The position numbers and the translations under genes are program-made. A DNA stretch of 64,000 bases from Montifringilla adamsi. Lineage: Eukaryota; Chordata; Aves; Passeriformes; Passeridae. Positions 26,933 through 38,940 of the stretch are shown piece after piece. The stretch is taken from NCBI GenBank assembly GCA_017590115.1, contig JAGGNK010006559.1, positions 12,106,162 to 12,170,161 of the forward strand. The letters run 5' to 3'. Under the pieces are notes generated by a model. The model worked only from the letters and a program-made list of their open reading frames with translations. It was not told the DNA's origin and ran no database searches. How positions within the stretch are numbered: the stretch's first letter is position 1; each line of letters starts with the position of its first letter.

Positions 26933-28641
26933 CCATATCTTCCACATGTTGCACAGAGTACTGTTACTACAAAGCACTGTTGGTTAAGCATATTTTCTAC
27001 TAAATTATTTGATCTCATTTTCAAATTTTTGTAAATTTATCACACTAATATGTTGGACTGAGGTTTTGCATCCCAGATGTCAGTCAACTGAAAATTTATT
27101 TAGGTTTCTTACAGATGTAAGGGAAAGTGAGACAAAGAGGAGGAAGAAAGACTTAGTGCAGATTTTCTATTTTTTTTATGACTAGTTAAATATATATAAA
27201 AGCAAGGAACATAAAATACTGTTGTGGAAGACTATGTCTGTACTTATCAATCCAAAATTCTGTGGCTTCCATGCACAGACAGAATCTCTGGGAAAATATG
27301 GTTTTAAACCTGACTTGGGAAGGAAAGAAACATAGTTGACGGTCTTCGCTTGATTGTCTCCCATTACAAAATTACTCCCTAAGGTCTATTCCTACTGCAA
27401 GTCAGGAAAAGCATTTTTAAAAATTTTTCTTTATATCATGTCATCATTGAAAATACCCTGGGTAAAAGGAGAGGATTCACTTTTTTCATTTTGGCTTTTT
27501 TTAGAAGTTGTCTCTTTTAAAGATTGCAATTTGTGGTGCCTTACATTCACAGCACTATCAAATTATAAACAGTATTCCGGGCAAGTAACTTTTCTCCAAA
27601 AAATCTGCTTCAATCCAAACTACACTTAATTATGACATAAATTCTTTTTTCTAAGTAGGATGAGTCAAAAAAAATCTTGAAACATAAAGGTTAACTAAAC
27701 ATTCGCTCTACTGCTTCCACTGTATACCCACATATTTTCCAGATCCCCTTCCTTTCTCTATTAACTGTACACAGCTATTAACCATGCATGGACAAATTTA
27801 ATTACTGTATGCAATCAGTGTCACTCCATAACTTTGCCTCTAAACATTGTTAATGGATTTTTGTGGCAGTTGTTACAAAAACCTGATGAAAGTTCAGCTT
27901 GCTTGGTTAGAAAATGTCTTCCTATGAAAGTACAACTCTGTTCAGCTGCAGTGTCTTACTAAATATTATATATACTTAGCATCTTGCATCTTCAAAATTA
28001 TTTTTCATTTGCCTACGTGCACACTTTGTGTGAGGCAATAAGCCTAGCATATCTAAGCCTCTCTGAAACACAAAATCGTCTTCTTTCATTATGGCATTAA
28101 AAGGTTGCGGGATCTCGAAAGCAAGGTAAAATTCTTCACTCTTTCCTAAACAGCAGCAGCTGAATGCAAGATAAAAAAGCATCTAAAATAGCTGATTGAA
28201 TGGAAAAATATAGAATTAAATTTAAATTCCCATAAAACTCACAAATTTTAAACCCAAGAAATTTAATACAAATATTTTGACAAAATATGGATGAAAGGAA
28301 GGTCTTTAGGGTATTCAAAATAAGCAGGGTTTGATTCCAGGTTTGATTGAAACAAATAACCCAACAGCAATATATCTCTGTGAAATGGAAACACTGAGTT
28401 TTCAAAATGTGAAGAAAACAAAAAGGTTGTGAGACACTGTACTGATTTAGGATTTCCTGAAAACCTTTGCCAACAGGGTGTCTATGGATCCCAGCCTTCT
28501 TTTTCAGAAACTAATAATGCTTTCTGCCCTTTCTCAGAAGTCTGGCACTTCTATGCTCATGTTGAGTGCAGAGCTGTGAACTCAGCCAAATGGAATCTCC
28601 ATCTGCCCAGATCTATAGGAGCTGTATTTCTGTGCTTATCT

Positions 28642-28642
<1 letters not shown>

Positions 28643-28679
<37 letters not shown>
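28643..28679 (+). repeat. A37 homopolymer tract
   Basis: Thirty-seven uninterrupted A lie between CTTATCTC and GCAAATTTTTC. This is the longest perfect homopolymer in the window. A poly(A) of this length suggests either the tail of a retrocopy or simple expansion. CR1 does not end in poly(A), so CR1 is not the source by itself. I found no target-site duplication on either side and could not identify the sequence upstream. Raw-read length error is also possible. Confidence 0.9.
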
Positions 28680-28680
<1 letters not shown>

Positions 28681-29004
28681 CAAATTTTTCTCTATGTATT
28701 TTATTATAATCATTGATTAATTTTCTTTCCCTGTGTTTTTGACAGCTTTCACCCACTCCCTTCCTGATAACAAAATGCAAGATGAATTGACACCATACCT
28801 GTTAACTGAGACTTTGGCCCAAATTAACTCATCACCACCTAAATGTGTTAGATCAATATAATGTAATTTATTTCCAGCATTTAATTTCTATTAATTTCTC
28901 ATAATAACACAGTCATCATGTCAAGGATTACTGTCTCAAATGCTTTAAGCAATGCAGTTACGTGCAGGTTCTTGGGAATTATTCCCTCTCATGCAAATAA
29001 ATTA

Positions 29005-29163
29005 CAGAATCATGGATGGTTTTGGTTGGCAGGGACCTTTAAAGATAAGTTTGTCCAAACCCCTGCTGTAGTCAGGGACACATTTCACTAGATCAGACTG
29101 CTCAAAGTCCAATCCAGTCAGTGTTTTCACTGATGGGGCAGCAGGCAGTAACCAGGCAGCAGA
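29005..29163 (-). mobile_element. CR1 LINE 3'-end fragment
   Basis: Read on the plus strand it opens with ACAGAATCATGGATGG followed by TTTGGTTGGCAGGGACC, the complement of the bird CR1 3' untranslated region and terminal octamer. It then runs through 'cccctgctgtagtcagggac' and 'actagatcagactgctcaaa' before fading near 29163. Only the last 160 or so bases of CR1 are present, as expected from strong 5' truncation. Confidence 0.85.
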
Positions 29164-29923
29164 CATATTCATGACCAAAGACTGTGGGGGGTTTTCCTGC
29201 CTTTCATTGTAAGTGTGACTTTATTGACAATTTCCCTTCAAACACTAAGAATTGCTTCTTTTGCTATGAGAATTCTTAATAGAACTGTTGTCATTTTTAT
29301 TTACTCCTACTAATACAATTGCCAGAGCCAGATCACTTGGTAAAATTTTGTGGCTCAGAATGTAAAATTCATTCTCTAGACACTCATTTCTATGAACACA
29401 CTATTCTCTGTTCATAAATTATAGAAGAGATTTTAAGAAAATGTAGACTTTGGAGTTAGAGGTCTAAGAGAGGTTTATGCACAGAACAAATAGAGCAAAC
29501 AGGTCTACATAGCAAGGTCTTTATAACCTCCTGTATTAAGCTGGTAATGACTACTGGGATAATAAAATTTAGTTTTGCTTTAAGTTTTGACTCCATATGT
29601 TTTATGTCCAGAAATGGTCTAAATGCAATGATGAAAACCACTTATGACCTATTTCCTTCTTTCTTTTTAAATAATTTAAACTGTAAGCCTACTACCAATA
29701 TATGTGGTCTGTATAAGAAATAATCAAACATATTTTTCTTTGTATTAACATTCAATAGGAGAATTACTCTCAAGCAAGAATACTTTTAGGTAAGTACAGT
29801 AGTTCTTTGAAAACACGACATTTTCTAAAATCACACTCATCTGAATCCCACACAGAAATTACACAATCACTCAGCTAAATTCCCATGTCTTTTCTCTGCT
29901 GCCTTCGCTACTTGGTCTGCAAG
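29164..29923. other. AT-rich spacer between CR1 and LTR
   Basis: No feature is recognised in these 760 bases. The minus-strand frame 29456-29641 (61 codons) has no recognisable domain. Confidence 0.55.
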
Positions 29924-31064
29924 CGTGGTGTTTAACCCTGTCTGCACACCAGGAGCCCACCAAAGCCTCTCTACCATCCCACCCTTAGATGGGATGGGAG
30001 AAAATAGAGCTCATGAATAGAGATCAGTTCAGGGAGAGATCACTTACCTGTTAACATCATGGATAAGACAGATTTGGGGAAAATAATTTAGTTTCATACC
30101 AATTAAATCAGAGTATGGTAATGATAAATAAAATCAAATTTGAAAAACACCTTCCCTCTCTCCCACCTTCTTACCAGGCTCAACTTTATTCCTGATTCAT
30201 CTCTACCTTTTTCCCCACAGCCACACAGGAGGACAGGGAATGAGGGTTATGATCAGCTCATCACACATCACACATACTGCTCCTTCCTTCTCAGGGGGAG
30301 GACACCTCACACTCTTCTACTGCTCCAGAACAGGGGTCCCTCCCATAGGAGACATCCCTCCAACAACTCCTCCAGAATATGCCTTTCCCATGGCAGCTCT
30401 TCATTAACTGCTCCAGCATGGGTCCTTTCCACAGGGTGCAGTCCTTCAGGAACAGGATGCCCCAGCGTGTGTCCCCCATGGATTCACATATCCTACCCGC
30501 AAACCTGCTCCAGCATGAGCTAACTTCTTTACAGGGCCAGAGGATCTGCCAGGAGCCTGCTTCAGCATCGTCTTCCCATGGAATAACAGCTCTTTCAGAT
30601 GCCCACCTGCTCTGTCATGGGATCCTTCATGCATTGTAGATGGATCTCTGCTCTTTGTGCTCCTCCGTGGGCTACAGAGGCACAGCTGCTTCACCATGGT
30701 CTGCACCACAGACCTGCAGGGAATCTCTGCTCTGGTGCTTGGAGCACCTCCTGTCCCCTTCCTCCACTGACCTTGGTCTTGCAGGGCTGTTTCTCTCGCA
30801 CAGTCTTACTCCTCTCCCTGGCTGCATTTGCAGGTGCACAGCAGTTTAATTCTTTCTTAAAACCACTTTGTCTTAGAGTCTCTACCACTGCCACCGATGG
30901 GCTTGGCCTTGGCCAGCAGTGGGTCTGTCTTGGAGCCAGCTGGCCTGTCATGGAGCCAGATGGCACTGTCTTTCTTGGATATGCGGGAAGTTTCTGGCAG
31001 CCTCTCACAGAAGCCATCCCTGCAGCCCCCCACTACCAAAACCATGGCAAGCAAACCCAGTGCA
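29924..31064 (-). mobile_element. Near-complete solo LTR, about 1.14 kb, avian ERV
   Basis: I recognise this as the antisense copy of a common long avian ERV LTR. Plus-strand landmarks in order are a GTGGTG...ACCCTG start, CCAGGAGCCCACCAAAGC at 29950, and AGGGAGAGATCACTTACC near 30032. Then come repeated CTGCTCCAG(C/A) modules about every 50-70 bp between 30320 and 30620, 'cactgaccttggtcttgcag' near 30765, GGGCTTGGCCTTGGCCAGCA at 30899, and ACTACCAAAACC...AAACCCAGTGCA at the end. Five-base words flank it with one mismatch (GCAAG at 29919-29923, GGAAG at 31065-31069). The plus-strand first base pair of the terminus is CG instead of TG. No internal retroviral sequence is present. The long open frames on both strands here (up to 170 codons, 30599-31111) are artefacts of the GC-rich modular LTR. 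Confidence 0.85.
30310..30720 (-). repeat. Internal degenerate modules of the LTR
   Basis: Within the LTR, a module with CTGCTCCAGxA/CxGGG followed by a CCCA(C/T)GG-like word recurs irregularly (for example near 30321, 30409, 30508, 30557). It is a feature of the LTR family and reads on the minus strand as repeated 'ctggagcag' words. The modules have diverged from each other, so they date from the ancestral LTR and not from this locus. Confidence 0.55.
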
Positions 31065-31487
31065 GGAAGAAAAGCAATGAGATAAGAATTGTGCAGGTTT
31101 CTATTGAGTGAAAAGAACACTATCTCTACAAATGAAAACAAAATCAGGAATCCATGTCTGCAGATCATGTTTCCAGAGAGCTATAGCAAACATTTAACAA
31201 ATAAAAATGGTGAATTCCTTCAGAAAGGTCCTACACAGCCTGTGTTAATTAACTGCTGTCTGCTGTGTAGTCTCCTTTAGTGGATAGTGATTCCCTTCAG
31301 AAGCATTGCCAGCTATGTTGGCATGGTTTTCATGAGATAAAGGGAGTCTGAGAACTGGGGTCAGATTTTGCCCAAGTGTTAAGTTTTATTCAGATAGAAA
31401 ACAGCACTCAAGCATTAACAATCCCTTTTTAGTATCTCAGTATGCAGGTGAAAATTCTTCTGTTTTCCCTGTAAGAATGCAAAATCA

Positions 31488-31572
31488 AGCTTTTTAAAAT
31501 TATTTTTAAAGTAAATTTTATTTTTTAATTTAAGTAAATAAATAATTTTTTAAAAATATATAATAAAATAAT
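31488..31572. repeat. Very AT-rich low-complexity block
   Basis: Roughly 85 bases of almost only A and T, with runs of T followed by AAATAAATAA-type words. It may be a matrix-attachment-type or simply low-complexity segment. The sequence shows no more than that. Confidence 0.7.
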
Positions 31573-34059
31573 GTCCTCCCTATATCATCACACAAAACAG
31601 ATTTGCTTGTCTCAAACTGATGCTTTCTTGCATTTTTCATATTTTTTCCAATGCTGACACTGGGTTCAAAAGATTTCCTGGAAGCAGCTGGGTCAGAAGC
31701 AGCTGTGGCAAGACTTAACTCTGCCTGTCACCTTGTGAGAAGAAGAGTGGGAGCAGAAGCAATTTCTGTGTCATTCACTGAAAAGGAACTCTGACACTTC
31801 AGATGGAAACTAAGTAAAAAATGTGAGTGATGGTCTGCCACTTGCCTCTGCTGAGGTGCAGCTCACTTGCCTAAATCTGATCCTATCAAGACACTCATGC
31901 TCAGGACTCCAGTCCTTTAGTTTTGCCAGAAAATATACAGAGCTTGTGTCAGACATTTTAGTCTGGTTGAACAGTCACACAGATGCTACAGGCTTGCTGT
32001 GACTCCTAAAATGCAAAAGACCACGGCAAATATACACAATGAGAGCAAAGTATTAACAGAGCACTTGTAAAGTCAATAGATTAATAATCTTAAAAGGAGA
32101 AAATACTAAAGAAGTATTAAAGTGAAGTTTTTAAGCACTACTGGGATCAGTTAATTTCTAAAAATATCCACTGTATGCTTCCACTTCTGTGCAAGATCCA
32201 CGAAGTCATAGAAGCTATTGCTTCCACATGTTTGGGTTTGTGGGATTTTTATTGTTTTATCTACAGAAATCACCATAGGCTACTCAGAGACATGAGAAAA
32301 CAGAGTTTTGTGTTTTAAAAACATCCTTCAAAATGCCATAATTTAAAATCTTCTTCATTCCCTACTTAGGCTTAACTGTCTATTCTTTGATGTTCATTTG
32401 TGTCTGCATCTGTAAGCTATTAAGAGTATTATTAACAGCACTCCAAATTATGGGCTAAAGTAAGTGTTTGGAAAGTCCTAGCTACACTTTCTCTGGGAAT
32501 TAGAAGGTAAAAGTATCAATTGCTGTGATTCCTTAAATTCAGGTGTATTTAAGATTATGGCTGAGAGTATGTAATTTCCAGTGTGCCTTAATTATGCTGC
32601 TAAGTACAGCTGAGTATGTGTGTCGCTGCTGTTCTTTAGTGCTTGGTTTTCTGTTATTGCATCATATTGACTACAAGGTGATAATTCATTAAGTTAATAA
32701 ATAAGGAAGAGAAAAACTGACTCAAAATCCCAAGATACACATACAGAAAAAATCCTTTTCTGGAATGCACTGTCAGAGATCAAATCCATCACACGGTGTA
32801 TTCTAAAGACCCCTGTTTCAATTAGTTGTGCTGACAATAAGTAATAAACCTGCTATCTGATGTAAAGAAAAAGAAAAGGAGAAAAGTATATTGGGAAGCA
32901 CTACAGCACTGACAAATAAGCTATGACCAGGAGTTATCAACAATCAAGGAGGAAATAAGGAACACAAAGAGGTATGAAAATGTCATACAGGATTTTTTAC
33001 AGCACAAATATTAGCCTTATTTCAGGAACACAAGAAAAAGATTGTCTCAGTTTTGATGGAGTAACAAAAGAATTAGACACATAAGTCTGCTAAACACCAC
33101 CTTAAAGGCTGAAGTTGAAAGTCTAGACTCACCCCTTCTGCTTTCTGACAATACCACAGTTCATACTTTTCCAGCATCAGAGTTCCCTGAGCATCAAACA
33201 ATGCTACTGAGGACACTTCTAACACCTCACTTTCAACAGCACCCATTTCGGCTTGAGTCTTATGCCAAACTATGAATTTTTCCAGCTCTGTGACTGAAAG
33301 AGTTTACTGATTTATGCATTCACAGCATCCTCCTTTTCCTTTTTGCCCATCACCCAATGGTACCAGGCAAGGATAGAGTTGTATTCAGTCACCACATCTG
33401 TAACACTTAATCTTCTCTTCTCCTTGCAGGAGACATTCATATTGATTCACACCCATCTCTTGTGGAATGAAACAATTTTGTGAGGAGCAAATAATGTTTA
33501 ATATGCAATAAGTGAATCCAGCCAGCTTCCATTGTACCCAGATCAAGAGGTTACAAAAGGTTTAGATATATCATTCAAGGTCGCGTCTTCTAGAAATGAC
33601 CAACAAAGTCCTGTACATAACCTCAGAGCTCCTCTGGCCCATACTTGTGTTCTTGCAAGTCCAAAAATATATTTTGTCGATGAATGTGTGTTCCTCTGTG
33701 ATGATGGTTTGCAAAGTGCCACACTGCCCTTGGACACTTCAGACACTCAGAGCTGAATCCATCATCCTGCACCTTTTACACGCACTTGGGAACTCTCACA
33801 GAGCCCATTTTGGACTTGCAAAAACGTTACATAGGGGCCAGAGGAACTATGAAGCTAAGCACAGGAATGAGTTGGTCACTTCTAGAAGCTGGCAACCTTG
33901 CTCTAATTGCACTAAAATAATGAATACAGCAGAGGGTGAGGGTATTTTACCAGTTGCACTCTTGCCTTTCATATGTGCTGGGAGTAGGCACTACAACAAA
34001 CATTACTCAGATGGGCAGCTGGTTTTTATTTTGGAGAGTACAAGATGGTTTGCAGTAAA

Positions 34060-34105
34060 AGGAAAAAAGAAAAAAAAAAAGAGGAAAGGAAAGAAAAAAG
34101 GGTTT
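34060..34105 (+). repeat. Polypurine tract
   Basis: An uninterrupted A/G stretch (GGAAAAAAG, A-runs, GAGGAAAGGAAAG) is followed by a run of T. It creates the lysine/arginine-rich tail of a chance frame on the plus strand and a Phe-rich one on the minus strand. Confidence 0.75.
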
Positions 34106-37100
34106 TTTTTCAGAAGAAAATTAATGTTTGAGGAATGTGGGCAGCTGAGGAATAGGGATCTGGGACCAAATAGAGAAGCCGAGTTATAAAACTTAGATAT
34201 ATTCTTAGCATTCTTACAACCCACCACCAGGTGACTATGGTATTCTGTGGGGGTAAAAAAAAAAAATTGAGATTTGATTCCAAAAGATGGAGGAGGCTGC
34301 AGATGCTATCGTTTCAAGGCAAGTTCCATAATCACTAGAAAAGGAGACAGAACTGTCTCATCTTACAGGGGAAAAAAAGGAAAAAAGATCCCCAACCAAG
34401 CCAAACAACAGGCTCATGTTGGATATTTGAAAGCAATGTATACCTGTGTATTTTCATGAGACAGTTTAGGTTAATGAAGCCCAGGTGTTGCTTAAGCTTG
34501 AAGTTCTGATGCCTTAAAAGGGCATAAGAGATTTTAATGTACGTCAGTGAAATTAATGTTCCTTCTGACTACATCATGCAACTCCCTCTCCAGACAGCTC
34601 TAAACAAGCAGTTGGGCTTTGCTGCTTTTGTTGCTTTGCAGGACTGAGGATCTTGTTGCAATGACAAAATATGAAAGGTTTTATTTTACTACAGCCATCT
34701 ATAGGAGCCAGAACTAGGTGACTGTTTCTGTCACAAGCAATTAAAGAAACAGAGATTAATTAAATTCAGTGAGGTATTTCCTTCTCTATGCCCATACACA
34801 GATCATTCTGTTATAATCAGCCAAGAACAGCAAAATGATGGATCAAAACTACCTCTACCTGGCATTTCTCACTAACCTGAAGACACAATTATGTTATAAA
34901 CTAGAAGAAACAATAAAGTTATTATTTTTTAATAAAGAAATAATGTGCATCCTAGACTGTAGAGCAGTTATCCTGAAAATCAAATTTGTTTCATACAATT
35001 TTTCATACATCTAAGTCATACTATGTTTTGACCTTAAAACAAGGTCTGTTACTGTATACACAAACATATATGAAAAAATACAAAATTACTTTTGACAGGA
35101 AAAGGCTAGATGGATATTATTATCTATGTTTCCCCTATGCATTTTATAAAATACTTTAAAGAATAACATCTGGAACAATGACTACTGTATCACATAAAAG
35201 TAATTTTCTCCCCAGGCTGCTGATTTTCTTTTTTTTTGCTTAAATGTGATTGCAAATTTTTACATGTGGGTCAGAAACTCCTTGGTCCCAAGAAGATAAA
35301 CATTAAAATCACATAGACTTGTAAAGGTTGTTTCTATTATTAACCAACAAGGAAGAGAAATAAATAAAGCTGCACACTTCAATGAGCTTATCCAAAACAA
35401 AAGTGCTTAGGTATAAGAAGAGGTTATTCCATGTCTAAGATCAAAGTAGGAGAAGCAGGACTTAAACCTCCAGGAAACAGAATATTGGCTTAAATGATCA
35501 AGTGTAAGTGATTCATTAAGTCTAATTGGGCTGCTGCTGCTCCTTGAGGGCTTGTCTGAACAGCAGATCTAACTTGTCAGGAGCCACACTACCACATCTA
35601 TCTTGTAGGATCAGAATACAAATTACTCCCTATATGTTAAGATCATCATCAATACCACCTGGAGCTCTTGGTGTGTTTTCAGCACTCAGTGTATTATTTT
35701 GAGGGTGTTATACTCCCTCTGTACCAAAAATAATTCAGAAGAAGGGGATTATTTCCTGCTGACAACTGGAGAAGTTTCCAGAACCATTCAATTCAACAGA
35801 CTTTCAATCAAGTGTTTGCAATCTGTTTTGATTTGTATATCTACATATACATTGCCATGTTGTGTAACATATGTGTACACACACACACTGTGCATGAACA
35901 TACACGGTGTTTTCATGTTGTTTAACAAGGACCAATATGTCCTGTTCCACCCCAGAATTTCCACAGACTTTGCAAAAAATGACTGATAAAATTAAATTAT
36001 AAAAGTCAGTGGATTCACTAGGATAAACCTTGAGCTTTCATTGTTCCTAGATGCATTTCAGTACACTTTCTTTTAGATTTCTTTAGTTGAAACTGCTGGT
36101 TTCTTCTTGAGGAGAGGTCACCTTCATTGAAAAGATGAAGGCAAATCTGTGAGAAGCCTACTGAGATTTCTTTTAGAAAACCGTTGTATTAGTTACATCT
36201 CTGAACGTTTACAGATCTTTTTCTGTCACGACAGATTTTGTTCTATCAGCAGCGAACCACAATCAGCATAGGAAGTGTTTTCTCTATTTATGACAGGGAA
36301 CATGGCATTTCCCAGGCTTTTTTTCTAGCCCCAGCAATAACACAAGATGTCAGATGCCACCCTTAGGGAAATGCATTTTAAATTAAACAAAAATACATTC
36401 CTGGCTACTTTTTTGCCTTATTTTTTAAGTCTCTATGAAAGGAAAAGTCAAATCTTGCCTTTCTGCTTTGCTTTATTAGGGTGCTCAAAGACCTTGTTTG
36501 AATAAAAGTAAATGCAATTCACAATGAGGATTTTAAAAATATTTCCCTTTTTCAGCTCCTATCTTTCCTTCTAACAGTGATTTGGCAGTAGTTTTCCTTG
36601 CTCCCTTTATTGGTTATTGAGAGATTGTTGTTATCTATGTGGTCTCATTTCAAATAAATAGAAGCAGTTGGAGACACTTCTGGTTTCAAGTATTTCCTTA
36701 GAAGGCAGTGCACCTGAAGTCCTTGTCCTTTCTCCTAAGTCTCTGAGTGTTCCTTATGACAGATTGAACTAAAATCCATAAGAAAACACCCTCATGCCAA
36801 AAGCTGCAGCAGTTTGGCCCTATTTGTTTTCCTTTCCATATAACCAGGGAAGCCCATTAAAAATGAAAAAAAACCTCATTAGTAAATCCACTAATTCTAT
36901 CTAAGTAAAAAGCTTAAGCGGTTTTGGTGAAGAGAACTAGTAGGTGAAGTAGAACCACTCTTGAGATGATTTTAAAAGAAAATTTAATGTGGCCAAGGCA
37001 AGTAAAATTAAGATTTAATCTGGAATGTAATATTTTTTTAAGGAAAGAGGTATGGCTGGGGATGAATTAGAAGAAAATTGTAGCCCTTCAGTGCTGGTCA

Positions 37101-38826
37101 GTTTCCTCCCAGTCTTAAATAAACCAAATAGGCTGTAAAATTTGGCTGAAAGTTACCAGCAACAGGTTTGATTTGGGTAATAAGCAAGGATTTGGATAGG
37201 AGCTGGGCCAGGTGTGAATAGTACAAATCCTTTAGTGGGACAAAAATGAAAGAGGACAATTGTCTTGCTGTTTTGGATTTTTTTTCTCTTTTTCTGTTAG
37301 ATGACAGGGACATTTTTTTATTACTTAGGGTTTTTGGGAAGGGTCAGACTGGTATTGTGGGTTAAATGAATGGGACAAGTTAATCCTTGGGGACTGTACT
37401 GTAAAATAGGTTAATTTATTCTTCAGTATAACAGAAAATATAATTTATTGCTTTATATACACGATTTTATGGCATAAATCAATAAGAAATTAGAGAGTGA
37501 GATATGACGTCTAGAATCAGTGATGCTGAACATTAATATAAAAGCTAATCACATAAAAGAAAAAAATCATTAAAATATTCAATTTTCTTTACTAAATCAG
37601 TGGAGACAAATCTGTCTGCTATGCAGAGAAGCTCCTTTTTAGCTGCTTCTCTTCCTGTAGTCTGGAGGATTGTGTATTTTTTAATATATTTGAAACCATA
37701 ACATAACAAACAGTGAAGCTTGAAATTTATTCAATGGCAAGATTAGTTTTCTGCAAAACTCCAATATTGTTATTAAGTTCTCATATTTGTAAATGAACCT
37801 TTGCAAAATAAACTTCTATAGAAGAGTATAAAACTTGTCTGTTTCTATCTTGCCTTTATTCTTTGAGTGCATCCTGGGGGACATGTGGACATGTGTATGT
37901 ACAGTGAATATGAATATATACAAAATACCTGTACTTCTTGGGTACTATATTGGTGGTACATTGTCTTCCTAGTATCAAATGAGCTTTTTTTCCATGAATC
38001 TTAGTCCCTGAGTTCTTGTCAGGGTTGTTTCTGGACCTATCTCTCCTTTCTGTACTTTTTATTGTGACAAATTTGGATGTTTTTTTCAGTGGACATGTTT
38101 CAGTGGACAATGTTTTTTCTGTAGTTACTGCATTTTATCCCCTTCCCTGCTGATGGCACATAAGGATACACTGCTACAAAATATTTGTCTAGACTCAAAA
38201 TGTAGCACCTAAATATAACAGGACAGCGTGAACTTACAATTTGTAGAAGAATGACAACTTTCTTTTTTATCCGAGTGTAACCTCTGTAATGGAAAGATTA
38301 TTAATTGAGGAGCTAAAAGTCCAGGAGGCACTGGAGATAAAAAAAACAAGTGACTTTATAAATCTCTGTGGCTGTGACTGCTGTAATAATCCTCCAGAAG
38401 TGAACTGAGCTATCTTCTCCATTTACATGGGCTGGTTTAATGGAATGGGAATTGTTATGGCTAAGAGCGCCAAATTTAAGGAGGTTTAGAGGGCACCCCT
38501 CCAGGGAAAGAATAATATTGATGATTAAAATAGATTGTGATAGAAGATAGAAATTACTTTCTAAAAGATATAGGCCCTTGGGCTAAGAGTAAGTGTGGTA
38601 TTATTCAGCCATCAGTTTAATATCTGAAATATCTTTCTTTTTAACAGTATTCTCTTTGACAAGGAATGGGTAAATGATTAATTAGATCTTTACCATCTCT
38701 AATGGCTCTTGTCCTGTGATTTATAAATTCAAAAAAGTAGAATGTCCTGTCATGAGGGACACTGAGAAAATGTGTGAGTAAAGAGGAAAGCTTGAAACCA
38801 AACGCCGTGAGTCATATCAGTTTTCT

Positions 38827-38940
38827 CTGATGGAGTTTTGAAGCCTGAATGATCATCTAGCCTGACCTCTGTAATATTACAGGCCATAAAATTTCACTTT
38901 GTTATACCAGCTCTAAGCCCAATTTATCTTAATAAAGAGA
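38827..38940 (-). mobile_element. Ancient CR1/L3-like LINE relic
   Basis: The stretch AATGATCATCTAGCCTGACC, then TCTGTAATATTACAGGCCAT, AAAATTTCAC and TCTAAGCCCAATTTAT, follows the 3' end of an old CR1/L3-type LINE that I know to be abundant in turtles and present as relics in birds and crocodilians. Read on the plus strand it is the complement of that element's 3' tail. It is far more diverged than the other CR1 copies. The exact subfamily is not determined. Confidence 0.55.

Larger units (their letters stand above)
26379..29004. other. AT-rich non-coding DNA
   Basis: No gene was recognised. It holds a short imperfect tandem repeat (26885-26932) and a 37-A homopolymer (28643-28679), both listed. 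The frame 28429-28716 (plus, 95 codons) runs into the poly(A) as a lysine run and is not convincing as a gene. Confidence 0.55.
31065..38826. other. AT-rich non-coding DNA
   Basis: No gene or interspersed repeat is recognised. An extremely AT-rich block at 31488-31572 and a purine-only tract at 34060-34105 are listed. The longest open frame of the window (33596-34189, plus, 197 codons) lies here and is treated as chance: its last third is a translated A-rich tract and no domain is visible. A pyrimidine-rich stretch ending in GCAG at 33413-33429 resembles a splice acceptor but has no convincing exon behind it. Confidence 0.5.

Noticed and set aside
30599..31111. 170-codon plus-strand frame and minus-strand frames of 103-108 codons
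   Set aside because: They lie inside the antisense solo LTR. GC-rich LTR modules lack stops on several frames at once.
33596..34189. 197-codon plus-strand frame, longest in the window
   Set aside because: No domain, weak start context, and its last third is a translated polypurine tract. Kept only as a low-interest finding.
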